This document shows positions 19,493 to 30,079 of a stretch of DNA of 48,500 nucleotides, one piece after another. The position numbers were made by a program, and so were the translations under genes. The DNA lies in the NCBI GenBank assembly GCA_009746045.1, contig RPFO01000003.1, positions 1,102,469 to 1,150,968 on the forward strand. The letters run 5' to 3'. The notes below the pieces were generated by a model. The model had not been told where the DNA came from, made no database searches, and saw nothing but the letters and a program-made list of their open reading frames with translations. This stretch comes from Mesostigma viride. Taxonomy: Eukaryota; Streptophyta; Mesostigmatophyceae; Mesostigmatales; Mesostigmataceae. Each line of letters opens with the position of its first letter. Position 1 is the first letter of the stretch.

Positions 19493-21818
19493 TGATGTGC
19501 ATGGCTTGGCCGCTCTCCGGTCGCCACATCCTCCGGGCGCGGCTGTGAATGCTGGCGCTGCTGCCGCTGTGGCTGAGCGCGACAAGTTTGCCTCCTACGG
19601 CAATGTGGGGCCCCACCGGGTCAATATCCCCTTTGTCCTTGAGGAGTTCGGGCCGCCATGGGCCCCAAGACAGAGGAGTTTTTCCACGAGTGCGCTGCCA
19701 GCGCCGTGAAGACCGCCTCGACCTCGAGGGTCAGACCGCCCCGTGGTCTGCCCGCACGTGGTCCTCGTATTGGCGGCAGCGCCTGTCACTCGCCCTCACT
19801 CGCACCGTGGCTGATGTGTTATTCCGCCGCACCCGGGCCGACTTTGTCGCGACCCATGCGGTCTGGATCCGTCCCAGGCCTGCATGGTGGGCCGGCAGCG
19901 ATGTTGCTGCGTGTCGTAGTTTTGTGATGTAGTTAGTTGTACATTGTGCAGCTGGCGTGATCCTTGGATGTCCGTGTCAGATTCCTATTAACCCGTGTTT
20001 TTTTAATTAGAACGCGATATATCGCGTTGTAAGCTTTTTTTAGAACGCGTATAGCACCTAAGGAAAATTTTTTTTCATGGTCATGTATATACTTTCCTGA
20101 AAGCCCATAAATCAAAGGATTTTTTGAGCTACTCAGACCTACAAAATGCTTATTCATTAGAGAGATACACTGGTTTGAATACAGGGGGGTCTGACCATGA
20201 CCGCGATTTCTTGACCCTAGGTCACAAGTCATGTGCTTATTCACAAATGGTTCATGAAAAAAATCTGGCTTCTTGCACGAGCTATGGGCAACATATGCAG
20301 GCTCTGTGAAACAAAACTCAGGCCCATTGGGCCACTGGAGCTATTTTTCATTAGCATCACAATTACAACGCAGTACAACGCAGTGGGAAACATGAGAGCC
20401 CTTGACAACATTACGCAACGACCCGAGCCCCATAAACGGGGCCATAGTGAGCTTGGAGGGTCAAAACGTTGAACATAGGCGTTGTATAAGTTATACAGCA
20501 TCAAACATGCATCAAACATCATGACTGGATGACCTAATATGACTGAATCAGGCAGCCATAGCCAAAGCATCATCCACTCTCACAACGTGTTGAGCACATG
20601 CCTCGTGGGAATGGAGGTGCTGGGTTTTCATTCCATAACGCGTGCAATACTGAAAGAAAGAGGCACGTGTAATGCAAGGCTTGGATAGGTTGAGTGATCC
20701 ATGAGCTTACATGCAGGCAAAGATGACGCTGGAATGCATGCTAGCAAATGGTGGCAAGATGCTAACAACACATGATTATACACCATGATTATGGGCACCC
20801 AGCTGATCTTCTTGCACAATCAACGCAGTATAAACCATCAACATCCAATCCTCACGATATATGCACGGCTTGACGACGTATACAGCACCTAAATACTGCA
20901 CAACTGCAACCTGCTATGGCTGACATGCAAGCAACGTCGAGTAGGATGGCGGTCTTAGAGAGGCTGGGCAGAGGTCGGTAGAAATAAGTGGAAAACTGGC
21001 AGAAACTAGGTAGAAAAACGATATACTTACGCCTGCAAGCACTATTGAGCCGGTGGCAGAGGCCATTTCCAGGAAAATACAGCATACCGTAGCAATAGCC
21101 ACGGTCACGCCTTACGCTATTTGCAGGCACCATCATGCCCGGAGCTACCCAATAAAAGTCTGCACAAATCTCGGTTTAGCCGAGAGTCCGGGCGTTCGGA
21201 ATGAATAAACATGTGTTAAGAAGTCGAAACACCATGGAAATACCAAGCATGGTGCCGCAGCAGACCCGAGTCTTGACGTAATAATATGGATGCAGGTTTC
21301 CAGGGTTTCCGCATGAAAGTTGGGTGAGAAACTGGAAAAAACTACGTTTCCTTTGCCCCAGTACCTCAACAAACTCGTAGAAACCTAATTATCAACCTTT
21401 GAACGCATCATCATGGTCGTGCTACCCAACAGCCACTGAAATTCGCGCGAAAACTGGCGAGATCTACCTCCCGCCATCGCCGTCGTCTTCACCTTAGTCT
21501 CGCGAAAATGCCTGATTTCAGTGGTACATATTTGTTTGCAGCTGTCACAAAAAAAATACCAAAAATACCAGGATTTTTTCTTGAATTCTATGAGATGTTT
21601 CTGACCTATCTTGAAAGTTTCAGACCAAAAATCGCATGTTTACTAGGTTTGCCACGTGTCAGATTACAACGCGATACATCGCGTTCTAACCCTACAACGC
21701 GATGTATCGCGTTGTAAAAAAACACGGGTTAATTTCTTCAGGGTTCTTCTTCTTTTCGGGGTTTTTCCTTACTGTTGCATGCCCCCTCTCACCTCCGTAA
21801 CTTATCGAATTCTCAATG
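19493..21818 (+). mobile_element. Non-LTR copy B, split by TTAA element 2
   Basis: Starts directly after the duplication of copy A and ends TTCTCAATG before AATATATATCAACA (21819-21832). The coding part (19500-19930) matches the end of the ORF in copy E (RDKFASYGNVGPHRV; TRTVADVLFRRTRADFV) with frameshifts, so it is a pseudogene fragment. TTAA element 2 lies in its 3' untranslated part. Confidence 0.78.
19992..21728. mobile_element. TTAA element 2 (1,737 bp, non-autonomous)
   Basis: TTAA duplications at 19988-19991 and 21729-21732; terminal inverted repeat CCCGTGTTTTTTTA. Subterminal palindromes: AACGCGATATATCGCGTT at 20011-20028 and near-copies at 21668-21685 and 21696-21713. Paralogous empty site: GAAATTAATAG in copy E at 23181-23191. 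No transposase frame. The interior has some likeness to element 1 (GCGGTCTTAGAGAGGCTGGGCAG against the 15620 region), weaker than that between elements 1 and 3. Confidence 0.88.
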
Positions 21819-21832
21819 AATATATATCAACA

Positions 21833-22310
21833 AACCGAGCTCACGGCCTGTGGCGACGTTGGGCACCACCGTGTCCAGTGCGGCCTTAATTTGTCTTGGA
21901 GGAGTTCGGGGCCATGGCCGGGGACCCTGACCGCCGGCGTCTTTAAGAAGTGCTGCCGGCTCCGGGAGGACCGCCTTGACCTGGAGGGCCAGCGGGCCCC
22001 TTGGTCCGCGCGGATCTGGACGTCCTAATGGCGCCAACGCCTTTCGGTAGCCCTTACCCGGGCTAGCTATCAAGGAGACAAACTAGGCTAGCTATGGCTT
22101 ATCAATGTCTTGCTCTGCCACAAGCGGCCGGGCTGACTTTGCGGCGCAGCACGGTTATTAGGCTGTTTTACTTCATTCCGCGGTGTGGATCGAGTGTCCC
22201 ATGCCGGCTGTAGTTATTTGGTCGTAATTTCTCTTGTTAGCGTTGGCTTTGTTCATGTTTGATTGGGTGCTTTCCCTCTGATGTATAAGTAAAATTTTAT
22301 AATTTTTAAT
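21833..22310 (+). mobile_element. Non-LTR copy C, 5'-truncated
   Basis: Holds the ORF end (CGDVGHH..., RLREDRLDLEGQRAPWSAR) with frame damage, and a different 3' tail (GTATAAGTAAAATTTTATAA) followed by ATATATATCAACA at 22311-22323. It therefore belongs to a sister subfamily that used the same target as copies A and B. A nano-insertion interrupts it at 22071-22085. Confidence 0.75.
22071..22085 (-). mobile_element. 15-nt nano-insertion in copy C
   Basis: CAAGGAGACAAACTA sits between perfect 10-bp repeats GGCTAGCTAT at 22061-22070 and 22086-22095. On the minus strand it reads TAGTTTGTCTCCTTG, the family 3' end. Removing it and one repeat restores alignment with copy D around the ALTRA codons. 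Confidence 0.75.
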
Positions 22311-22443
22311 ATATATATCAACAATCATGAATGTAAACAACAACTTTAGTCCGTGCAGAATATCTTAATTGTATACTGCATGCAGCATGGCTAGCGCTAT
22401 AGTAGAGTTCGAGTATCAACTTCCAGGGTACACATATATATAT

Positions 22444-22955
22444 CGCTCGCCATGATTCGGTCGGTTTTCCCCCACGCGAACATCCGGTCCGAGGATGCGG
22501 ATGGCGCTGCCTTCTATTCCCCCAACCACCGGCCTGACATCGTGGTGCTGGACTTTGAGGGGGGTGGCCGGCATCTGCTTATTGACGTTTCGGTGGCGCG
22601 GCCCTTGGCTCTTAGCCACGTGGCTGGGCCGGGGGCCTCCCTCACGGCAGGTTACACGGCGGACCGGGCGGAGCGGGCCAAGCTCCTGGCCTACGGCGAC
22701 GTCGGGCACCATCGTGTGGTGCCCTTTGTCCTGGAGGAGTTTGGGGCCATGGGGCCCCTGACCTCCGCCTTCTTCAAGGAGTGTTGCCGGCTCCGGGAGG
22801 ACCGGCTGGACCTGGAGGGCCAGCGGGCCCCATGGTCGGCGCGGACCTGGACGTCATATTGGCGTCAGCGCTTGTCGGTGGCGCTGACTCGGGCCATGGC
22901 TGACATCATGCTCCGCCGTACGCGGGCTGATTTTGCGGTGCAGCAGGGCTATTAG
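22444..22955 (+). pseudogene. C-terminal fragment of non-LTR ORF2 (endonuclease-like)
   Basis: About 168 open codons to the stop at 22953-22955; ATG 22452 is internal to the original protein. The segment NHRPDIVVLD ... HLLIDVSVARP has the spacing of a PD-(D/E)XK endonuclease core. In copy E it follows a CX2C...HX3C zinc motif. This CCHC plus restriction-like endonuclease order is known from the C-termini of R2-, CRE- and NeSL-type non-LTR elements. The remainder (VPFVLEEFGAMGP; EDRLDLEGQRAPWSARTW; SYWRQRLSVALTRAMADIM) is shared by copies B, C and E. Reverse transcriptase itself is missing, so the family is inferred from the C-terminus alone. Confidence 0.6.
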
Positions 22956-23089
22956 GTTCCTCCCGTTAGGAGTTTCCATTGGTCTTATCGTAGTATAGAG
23001 ATTTGACATGGCTCTGTATAGAGGTTTATAGCTGGGCGTTTGCTTTGGTTTGAGTGATTTCACTCTGCTGTAAGTAATTATATTATTAA
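22444..23089 (+). mobile_element. Non-LTR copy D, 5'-truncated, ORF end intact
   Basis: Flanked by ACATATATATAT (22432-22443) and ACATATATAT (23090-23099). It carries an undamaged open frame for the last part of the ORF, then a 3' region with CTGCTGTAAGTAATTATAT. It is the best preserved copy in the cluster. Confidence 0.78.
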
Positions 23090-23100
23090 ACATATATATT

Positions 23101-23954
23101 CATTGAGAATGATAGATTACGGAGGTGAGATAGGCATGCAACATAAGGAAAAACCCGAGAACTGGGAGAATAACCCTGAAGAAATTAATAGTAATCTGAC
23201 ACAGACATCCAAGGATCACGCCAGCGGCACAAGGTACAACTAACTATACATCACAAAACTACACGCAGCAACAGCGCTGCCGGCCCACCATGCAGGCCTG
23301 GGACGGATCCAGACCGCATGGGTCGCGACAAAGTCGGCCCGGGTGCGGCGGAATAACACATCAGCCACGGTGCGAGTGAGGGCGAGTGACAGACGCTGCC
23401 GCCAATACGAGGACCACGTGCGGGCCGACCACGGGGCGGTCTCAGTGACCCTCGAGGTCGAGGCGGTCTTCACGGCGCTGGCAGCACTCGTGGAAAAACT
23501 CCGCTGTCTTGGGGCCCATGGCCCCGAACTCCTCAAGGACAAAGGGGATGACCCGGTGGGGCCCCACATTGCCGTAGGAGGCAAACTTGTCGCGCTCAGC
23601 CACAGCGGCAGCAGCGCCGGCATCCGCAGCCGCCCGGAGGATGTGGCGACCGGAAAGCGGCCGAGCCACGGAGACATCGATGAGCAGGTGGCAACCCTGC
23701 CCGTCGTAGTCAAGCACGGTAATGTCGGGGCGGTGGTTGGGTGAGTAGAGGGCGGCCCCATCCGCGTCCTCGCACTTAATGGTGGAGTGGGGAAAGACCG
23801 ACCGAACCATGGCACACACCACCCGGAGGAGAGCGGTATGGAGATAGAGGAACCAGTTCTGGTTCTGCTGGCCACCCATGCACGCGATGTAGTGCGTCCC
23901 AGTAGTATCCAGAGCAAGCCCGCAGCTGCCGCAGGACGCACCCGCCGTGATTAA
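23101..23954 (-). mobile_element. Non-LTR copy E, 5'-truncated, opposite orientation
   Basis: Lies between ACATATATAT (23090-23099) and ACATATATATAT (23955-23966), again at an (AT)n site. On the minus strand it codes for CGSCGLALDTTGTHYIAC (CX2CX9HX3C), then HRPDITVLD and LLIDVSVARP, then the conserved end. A small indel near 23445 shifts the frame (EDRLDLEG in one frame, PWSARTWSSYW in another), so it is a pseudogene. Its 3' end reads TCTATCATTCTCAATG. Confidence 0.8.
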
Positions 23955-23966
23955 ACATATATATAT

Positions 23967-24120
23967 CAAGGAGACAACCAGCGCAGGCCAGAAATCGGGA
24001 GAATTCGGACCATGGTAGCTCGAGCCTGCCGTTATCTTGTCCGCGTGTTCGAGTCGTTCAGGATGATGAAGATGAATGGTGATGGAAATGTGTATCCTTG
24101 TGCATTGAATGATTTGAATC
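23967..24120 (-). mobile_element. 3' fragment, GTTGTCTCYTTG-end family
   Basis: Minus strand reads ... CCGAATTCTCCCGATTTCTGG, CCTGCGCTGGTTGTCTCCTTG, then ATATATATATGT. This is the longest copy of the family end in the window and gives the consensus for the nano-insertions. The right boundary is not marked by a visible duplication; it abuts the ORF1 fragment at 24121. Confidence 0.6.
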
Positions 24121-26048
24121 CCCGTGCTCCTCACCTTTAACCCCTAAATGGTCTGGCTGCCGATTTTCCGCCTAAAACTGAGTTACAGCCGACACGTCGG
24201 CCCCTTCTCGGGGGACCAAATGCCGCGAAAACTATTGAGAATTAGGAAACGTTTAGCTGAGAAGATCGAAAGTTTATAATTTTCCTCACAGCATGGTACT
24301 AGGGTTTGCATACTTCTGACAAAGTTATAGAGGTGTTCTGGCCGGTCAAAGTACAAGGGGTCAGGGTACTTTTTCACGTCCAACGTGCATTCCGGAAAAC
24401 GACGACCTGGCCATGGCGGCTTGCGCCCACGCATGGCATTTACGTTTTCGTTCGAATTTTCTGACCAAACTTAGGAAATTGATTTTATACGTCCTAAAGA
24501 TCACACAGGCCAATTTTTGGACCGCGGGAATGCCATTTGATAGGTGTCGGCAGCGTTCTTGCTGGAAAAAACTGCGATCAGGCCGGACGATAGAAACGTT
24601 GACAGCAATACCTTTCCGGCGTATTTTAAAGGATATATTGGTTTATTTGTACTTTTTATGATACATAGTAGTCGTAAACGTGCAAGGGTGGCCAGAAATC
24701 GCCGAATCCAGCGACCATGCTGCACAACTTTGGTGTGCCGAAATGCGCCATTTTGCGGCCACCGCCTGGGCCAAGGTAACGCCATCCATGCCTGGTAAAG
24801 CTTCAGCATCGTTTTCCTATCGATGTTTGACGTTTATATATACGTTCTAGCTGGTGTAGCACATTCTTTTTGCATTATTCATGCTCTTTCTTGACCCTGG
24901 CCTGGCCCCTTTCTAAAACACCCTTCTTAGATGCTTCCCTCAGTCAGTTGACCTGCCACAGGGTGATGGTGATAAGTTTTAGAGGCTGTATGGGTTTGAA
25001 TACCTCCATATATGTTTGTTATACATTTCCCACACACATATTGCATGAGTGTGAGGCAGTTGGCTGGTCTCTGTGGCATCATCAAGCATGTAACCGGTGA
25101 GTAGAAGCTTCCCATTGTCAGCATGTGCCACCAGGTGTGCTGGCCATCACCTGGCAAGCTATAGCAGCTTAGGCCTAGTTTATCCTTGCTAGGGCAAGCT
25201 GAAATAGGCTTAAAATCACTAGTTTGTTGGTGGCTGCCTCCTAGAATGCATGCCTTACGTAGGGTATCCGTACCACGTTACCTACGTGCATGGACAAGGT
25301 GGCACCTGCACATAGGTGCCATGTAAGGGCAGTGTGATGATGCAGTTATGTTTCCCCATCATTGTGGAAGGGAAATGTATTGTGTGGCATGGTTGGGGGC
25401 CATATTAGTAGGTATTAGTAGGTAGTATGCCCACTCCTACCCCCTTGGTTGCTTTTTACCAACGGTACCCCTATGGGCTGTACTGGGTGTAACTGCTGGC
25501 ATACCCACCCAAATGATGACCCCAATGGCTCAAACTGTTCAGCAACTAATTGTTTATCATCCCTGAAGTGGTAGGTGCCTAGCTCTTACAACATAATTCA
25601 AAATGCACATTCTACCAAAAATGAAAACGCTCGTCTTGACCCCCCTGACTTTGACGGCAGTTATACATGGCCTACCCTGCATATATGTAAGGTTGTGATA
25701 TACCAACCCGAAGGGCAACTCATGGACATGCTTGGCCCCCAAGGACAGCCATTGGATATGGGTGGGTTGGATGGCATCTGGTTTGCAAAATTGTGAAGTT
25801 ACAGCCGATGCATCGGCAGTATTTCTGCCCATTTAGGGGTTAAGTACATGGCGGACAAGCTGGCGTTCCTTAAATGCCGCAAGAAGCTCTCGGAGACTCG
25901 CTTCACGCTGGACGACGACTTGACCCTGGCCCAGCAACAGCGGCGACGCGAGCTATGGCTGACCTACCTTCAGCTCCGGCAGAGCGCAAGGGGGAAGCCG
26001 GTATACTGGAGGGGGGCGGTCATCCACGTTGACCACAAGCCCTGGTAG
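24121..26048 (+). pseudogene. ORF1 C-terminal fragment, split by TTAA element 3
   Basis: Bases 24121-24140 (PVLLTF) and 25844-26048 (KYMADKLAFLKCRKKLSETRFTLDD...) join in frame when the TTAA element and one TTAA are removed. They match PPVVLTF...RFLSRRKKLVDTSWSLDDD of the ORF1 at 17701. The stop is the TAG at 26046-26048, after VDHKPW. Only about the last 75 residues remain, so it is a dead 5'-truncated copy. Confidence 0.75.
24141..25839. mobile_element. TTAA element 3 (1,699 bp, non-autonomous)
   Basis: TTAA at 24137-24140 and 25840-25843; terminal inverted repeat CCCCTAAATGG. Subterminal palindromes GCCGACACGTCGGC (24188-24201) and GCCGATGCATCGGC (25804-25817). Nearly identical, in opposite orientation, to element 5 at 34208-35727. 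Related in its interior to element 1. Small frames inside are shared between copies (for example 76 and 91 codons) but do not resemble a transposase, and I do not call them genes. Confidence 0.9.
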
Positions 26049-26220
26049 CCCCCTCCTGCCACCTCAGACTAGGAATATATATACCAGTAGTGTAGATTAG
26101 TAAGGCTTAGCCTAGCATGTGGCCCACGCGCATGTGCGCCCACAATGGCCCCCATAGATGTTGCCTTTAGAATTTAGCCAAGCCATGCCTATAATGGGAC
26201 CCCCATGGATGTAGCATTAA

Positions 26221-28115
26221 GGGGACGGGACACATTGAAAGTGCACTTTTCTGGAAAACAGACCTGTGCATGGGATAAAAATCCAGTTATGCTTGGGAAC
26301 CATAAATATGTGAAAAAAAAAATTTCCAGCCACTTGGGGGTGGTACTACCCCCCAGCATGACCCAGTTATGAGCTAAAAATAGAAAAAGACGCTATTTTT
26401 GGCCGATTTTTCTTAGGAGACTGGGCAAACCAAAAGTGACCAAACTACATATTTTCCTAAAATCCCCACCCTTGCAAATAAATCTGGCTACTCAGGACCA
26501 CAAAATAAGCACGTTTAGACTATTTGATGGGGTTTAGCCCAAAACACGTATTTTTTTGGTCCTAAAAAAATAAATCAAATAGTAGACACATGCAAAAATT
26601 TCAGTGATGACATTTATACTAGGCCTAGGGTGGGAATTTCACTCTCACAAAGTTTGAGCTCATTCTGAGCACGTTTACTCATGTTGATGGGTGTAAACAT
26701 GCAAAAAAAAAATGACAGAAAATCCCGCTTATGAGCACAAACAACAGACCTATTACACCCTAGCCCACCACCAACTGGGCCAAACCAAGTCAAATTAATT
26801 CATTTATGATGTTAAAAAGCTTGCCACAAAATCCCAGGTCATTCTGAGCTAGTTTGCCCTTAGTACATCATGTTATAGCTGCCACCCTGCATGCTTGGTA
26901 AACCGTGGCATGAGGGACACCATAAGCACATTCCTAAGCTTGCCCCCTGCAAATTGGGCAGAAGCACGTAAAGCAAATGCTAGAAGCTTGAAGAAGACAT
27001 CCACCGACTCTTAAATCATTACGCAAGCAGGCATGACCACTTGCGGGAATCACCTCATAGCTAATACCCAGTCATGATGCTAAAGGATAAAAGGGCCATC
27101 CTTTAATATTGTCATAATAAGCACCTGATCCTTATCATCTAGGAAGCCCCAGCCATGTTTAATGGAAGCAAAACATATAGGAAGGAGATAACTATATCAC
27201 ACATGCTCACCTTCCCTACATCTTCACACCTTGTTTTCCAGCAGGCTGAAGAGCCAAGACAAGAGTTTATGAGCTCGCCAGCTCCTTGCAACGTTGATGC
27301 CGCTCCCAGGCAGCTAGGGTCCTTGACTACGCAATATACAACCATATGAAAAACTCCATAAAACAAAGTGTAGCAGAGCCGCAAAACTGCCCAATCAACT
27401 CTTGCTAGCTTTAAGAAGCATGGCATACGCAGCATAAGGCAAAACATTGAAACCTGCGGAAAATCAGATAGCGCAACTGCAACAAGTGGCGAACAAAATA
27501 GCAAGAACGCCCGGAATCGGCGCCAAAGCTTCATGCCAGGAACATTTAGAGCGCAAACAGACTGGGCGGTGACATGCGGCAAATGAACGTACCACGGCCG
27601 GCTTTATTTCCTACCCAGGCGCGCGAGACAGCCAGCCAGCCATGGATGGCTTGACCGCGGATCGCGCAGGCCTGAACGATATCATTTCAGAAATGACGGG
27701 AAATGGCCGCAGATCGAAGCCGCTTAGGATGTTTTCACGGTTTCCATTACTAAACGCTTCTTCCTGCATCAATATAACCCACAAATCTTAAATTCTACCG
27801 TCGCAGGCACGCATTCTAAATTAATATATGCGGCCAGATTTTCGGATTAGACCCCCGTGCAAATCTGGATTAAGAAAGGCACCGACTTTTCAAATTGTGC
27901 ATATCTGGCTATGAAACATCATACTAGTACATCGTTTAAAACCACCGGCGTACATTTTTCGCTTGTCGCCTGGCCGATTAGGCAAATTTTTACGAAACGC
28001 ACGTCGCCATGGCCACCTCCGCACGAGGTGGGCGCATTGTGCACCACAATTTCACGGTCCGGGGGTACCGGCGCGAATTTTTTGGCGCCAAAAAATTCCG
28101 ATGTGTCCCGTCCCC
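26221..28115. mobile_element. TTAA element 4 (1,895 bp, non-autonomous)
   Basis: TTAA at 26217-26220 and 28116-28119; terminal inverted repeat GGGGACGGGACACAT. The empty site is seen in the paralog at 42581-42584 (minus strand GATGCATTAAGAATTTAGCC). Subterminal palindromes: AAAGTGCACTTT at 26238-26249 and a perfect 24-bp palindrome centred on GGCGCC at 28075-28098. No transposase frame; the interior is not clearly related to elements 1, 3 and 5. The GGGG ends look more Kolobok-like than piggyBac-like, but this is not decisive. Confidence 0.88.
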
Positions 28116-28187
28116 TTAAGAATTTAGCCATGATATGCCATGCAGAGAGATGCTCTCTGTCGAGAAGCCATGCCCTAGCCCTTGTAT

Positions 28188-28215
28188 CAAAGAGACAACC
28201 AGCGCAGGCCAGAAA
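28188..28215 (-). mobile_element. 28-nt nano-insertion in the SINE-like element
   Basis: The insert begins CAAAGAGACAACCAGCGC and lies between perfect TTGTAT repeats at 28182-28187 and 28216-28221. The paralog at 42238-42683 lacks it. Minus strand reads TTTCTGGCCTGCGCTGG, then TTGTCTCTTTG. Confidence 0.75.
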
Positions 28216-28572
28216 TTGTATAGCCATGATGATCTTCCTCCCCCGTGCCAGGATCCCCTTCGCTGGGTTGAACCTGAGACAGCATGGCGGTGCAGGTGCC
28301 CTTGCGGCACCTAGAGCAAGTGTTGCTTACATTCCCACCCTTGCATGAAGTAGCCTAGGATGTATTGAAAGCCATATGCCCCTTCTCAGGGACATGTGCT
28401 ACATTGACTCCCAACGGAGTGATGTTGATAATTAATTAATTAATTGTGCATTGAAATTATGTCTGGCTTGTAACGTGTAGAGCGACTAGATGACCTAGAC
28501 GGTGGGGCCGGAAACAGCATGCTTGATCAGGGCGTGTGTTTCGAGCCTAACTGGCCGGGAGTGTATATATAT

Positions 28573-28585
28573 GGTTGTCTCCTTG
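28573..28585 (+). mobile_element. 13-nt nano-insertion at an (AT)n-CAAC site
   Basis: GGTTGTCTCCTTG lies between ATATATAT at 28565-28572 and 28586-28593. Because the flanks are simple (AT)n, the duplication is less diagnostic, but the implied target ATATATATCAAC equals that of non-LTR copies A to C. Confidence 0.5.
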
Positions 28586-28651
28586 ATATATATCAACGAG
28601 ACTTTCGGGGTGCATACATGGCGATAGCGCAAGCACAATTCTTGATACCCA

Positions 28652-30079
28652 TCAGGACCTGCAAACCAAGGTGAAATTGGTTGGCTTGCAACCATCGATC
28701 TTGTCCTCAAACAAGCTGCTTTCCATTACTTCGTCGGTCAAGTTGCGCCAAGCCCTAAGCCATCGCAACCCAAGTCGCTTCCAGTATCCGCCCATGGTAT
28801 TAGGCTTTCGAAGCCTAACGTAGCGGCCCACTTCTCCCATGGGCAGGTGCTTGCAACGCCCCTTGAAATGCACCACCTTGGGGTACATGAAGTGGGGCGG
28901 GGGAAGCTGCGTCGCACAAGCAGGGTATCCGTACAGAAACGGATCCAGCCAGACCCCAGATTTCAGGATAAACTTGAAGAGGTAAAAGAGGCTTCCTTGG
29001 TCAGAGAAACTGCCTGCAAATGTCCAGTCCCGACCCTCCACCTCCCATGCATCGTTGAAACCATATTCTGTGTACTTTGATGTCTTGAATATATTGATGA
29101 ACAGGTTCATGACATCGGCGTTTGGCTCCACTACAAAAAAGCCGGCGTTGAGGGGCTCCCCGTATATAAGTCCCGAAGCCGCCGTGCCCATAGCTGTGTC
29201 CATGATTTCTGAGAAGTCAGAGAGGATGAGCATGTCAGAGTCAAGATACACCACCTTGGCATACTCTGTTAATCCCAGAAGAACCCCTTTTAAGAGGGTG
29301 ATCGCTGCGTACAAGCTGCGCAGAAGCATCTTTTGCAGGGTACTGTCCTCAACGTCTTTGATGTCAAAAGGAGCATCTGCCAAAATTACATGGACATCAA
29401 GGAAATCCAACCAGCCTTGCAAGGGGCAGATGATGTCTTCCCAAGGGAGGAAATCGCATCGCCTTGCCAGCTTTTCCACCTTCTCGTGATGCCACACCTC
29501 TTTCAGCGTTCGACGGGGCAAAAGCAGGACGAAAGTACAGTTCCGCATGTGGAGGGAATGGAGCTGTTTGAAAAGAGCTACAGATTCTATGGCGTCTCGT
29601 CTGCTCGCTGCAATGCTGGCGTAAGAACAGGCCTTGGCAACAACCGGTAGGCGGAAATGCTCATGGTAGTTGCTTTGGCTGTACAGAGGATGCCACGCTT
29701 GCACGACCGGATGTGATTTTGCAAGCGGGTTCTCCTGAACCTCTATGGGACCATGCAGTTCGTCTTGGCGGTAGGGTGGCGCGCGATCTTCTGCTTTGTA
29801 TGCATTATCAGCTGCTGAAACATGACCAACACTTTTTTCGACCCGTGGACGTGATGCACTATCGTCGACCGGCGGAAGCAACGTTACTCCCTGCGCATCT
29901 TGCGCGGGCAGCCCGGGAAGCCGTGCGCGTGGCGGAAGGAGCACAGAAACCGGATAGCATCCCACCATCAGGAATAAGCCGATGGCTAACAGCAAGAGAC
30001 CACTGTGCAGCCGCGGCATTCCCGTCCAGAAATACCGACGGTGCCACCAGGCTGGGCTCTCATTACTTATGACCACCAT
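28652..30079 (-). CDS. GT8 family glycosyltransferase (copy 1), type II membrane protein
   Basis: Single-exon frame, 475 residues. A short basic cytosolic N-terminus, one membrane anchor (about 27-48, LLLLAIGLFLMVGCYPVSVL), a Pro-rich stem, then a GT-A catalytic domain from about residue 140. Family motifs: YLDSDMLIL with the metal-binding D280-S-D282, GEPLNAGFFVVEP (N311-A-G), FSDQGSLF (D360-Q-G) and KVVHFKGRCK (H404, G407). These fit glycogenin/PGSIP-like GT8 enzymes, which move a sugar from a nucleotide-sugar to an acceptor. Donor and acceptor cannot be told. Probably Golgi-located. About 80 percent alike to its divergent neighbour by eye. ATG 30079 is used; M21 is an alternative start. 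Confidence 0.85.
   Translation of the reverse strand: MVVISNESPAWWHRRYFWTGMPRLHSGLLLLAIGLFLMVGCYPVSVLLPPRARLPGLPAQDAQGVTLLPPVDDSASRPRVEKSVGHVSAADNAYKAEDRAPPYRQDELHGPIEVQENPLAKSHPVVQAWHPLYSQSNYHEHFRLPVVAKACSYASIAASRRDAIESVALFKQLHSLHMRNCTFVLLLPRRTLKEVWHHEKVEKLARRCDFLPWEDIICPLQGWLDFLDVHVILADAPFDIKDVEDSTLQKMLLRSLYAAITLLKGVLLGLTEYAKVVYLDSDMLILSDFSEIMDTAMGTAASGLIYGEPLNAGFFVVEPNADVMNLFINIFKTSKYTEYGFNDAWEVEGRDWTFAGSFSDQGSLFYLFKFILKSGVWLDPFLYGYPACATQLPPPHFMYPKVVHFKGRCKHLPMGEVGRYVRLRKPNTMGGYWKRLGLRWLRAWRNLTDEVMESSLFEDKIDGCKPTNFTLVCRS

Larger units (their letters stand above)
26103..28446 (+). mobile_element. 446-bp SINE-like element split by TTAA element 4
   Basis: Parts 26103-26216 and 28116-28446 together match, inverted, the uninterrupted copy at 42238-42683. 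It begins GTGGCCCACGCGCATGTG and ends CTCCCAACGGAGTGATG plus (TTAA)n. A 28-nt insertion with its own duplication sits inside at 28188-28215. Confidence 0.82.

Noticed and set aside
28847-30072. Plus-strand frames opposite the first GT8 gene
   Set aside because: They are antisense shadows of a well-supported minus-strand gene.
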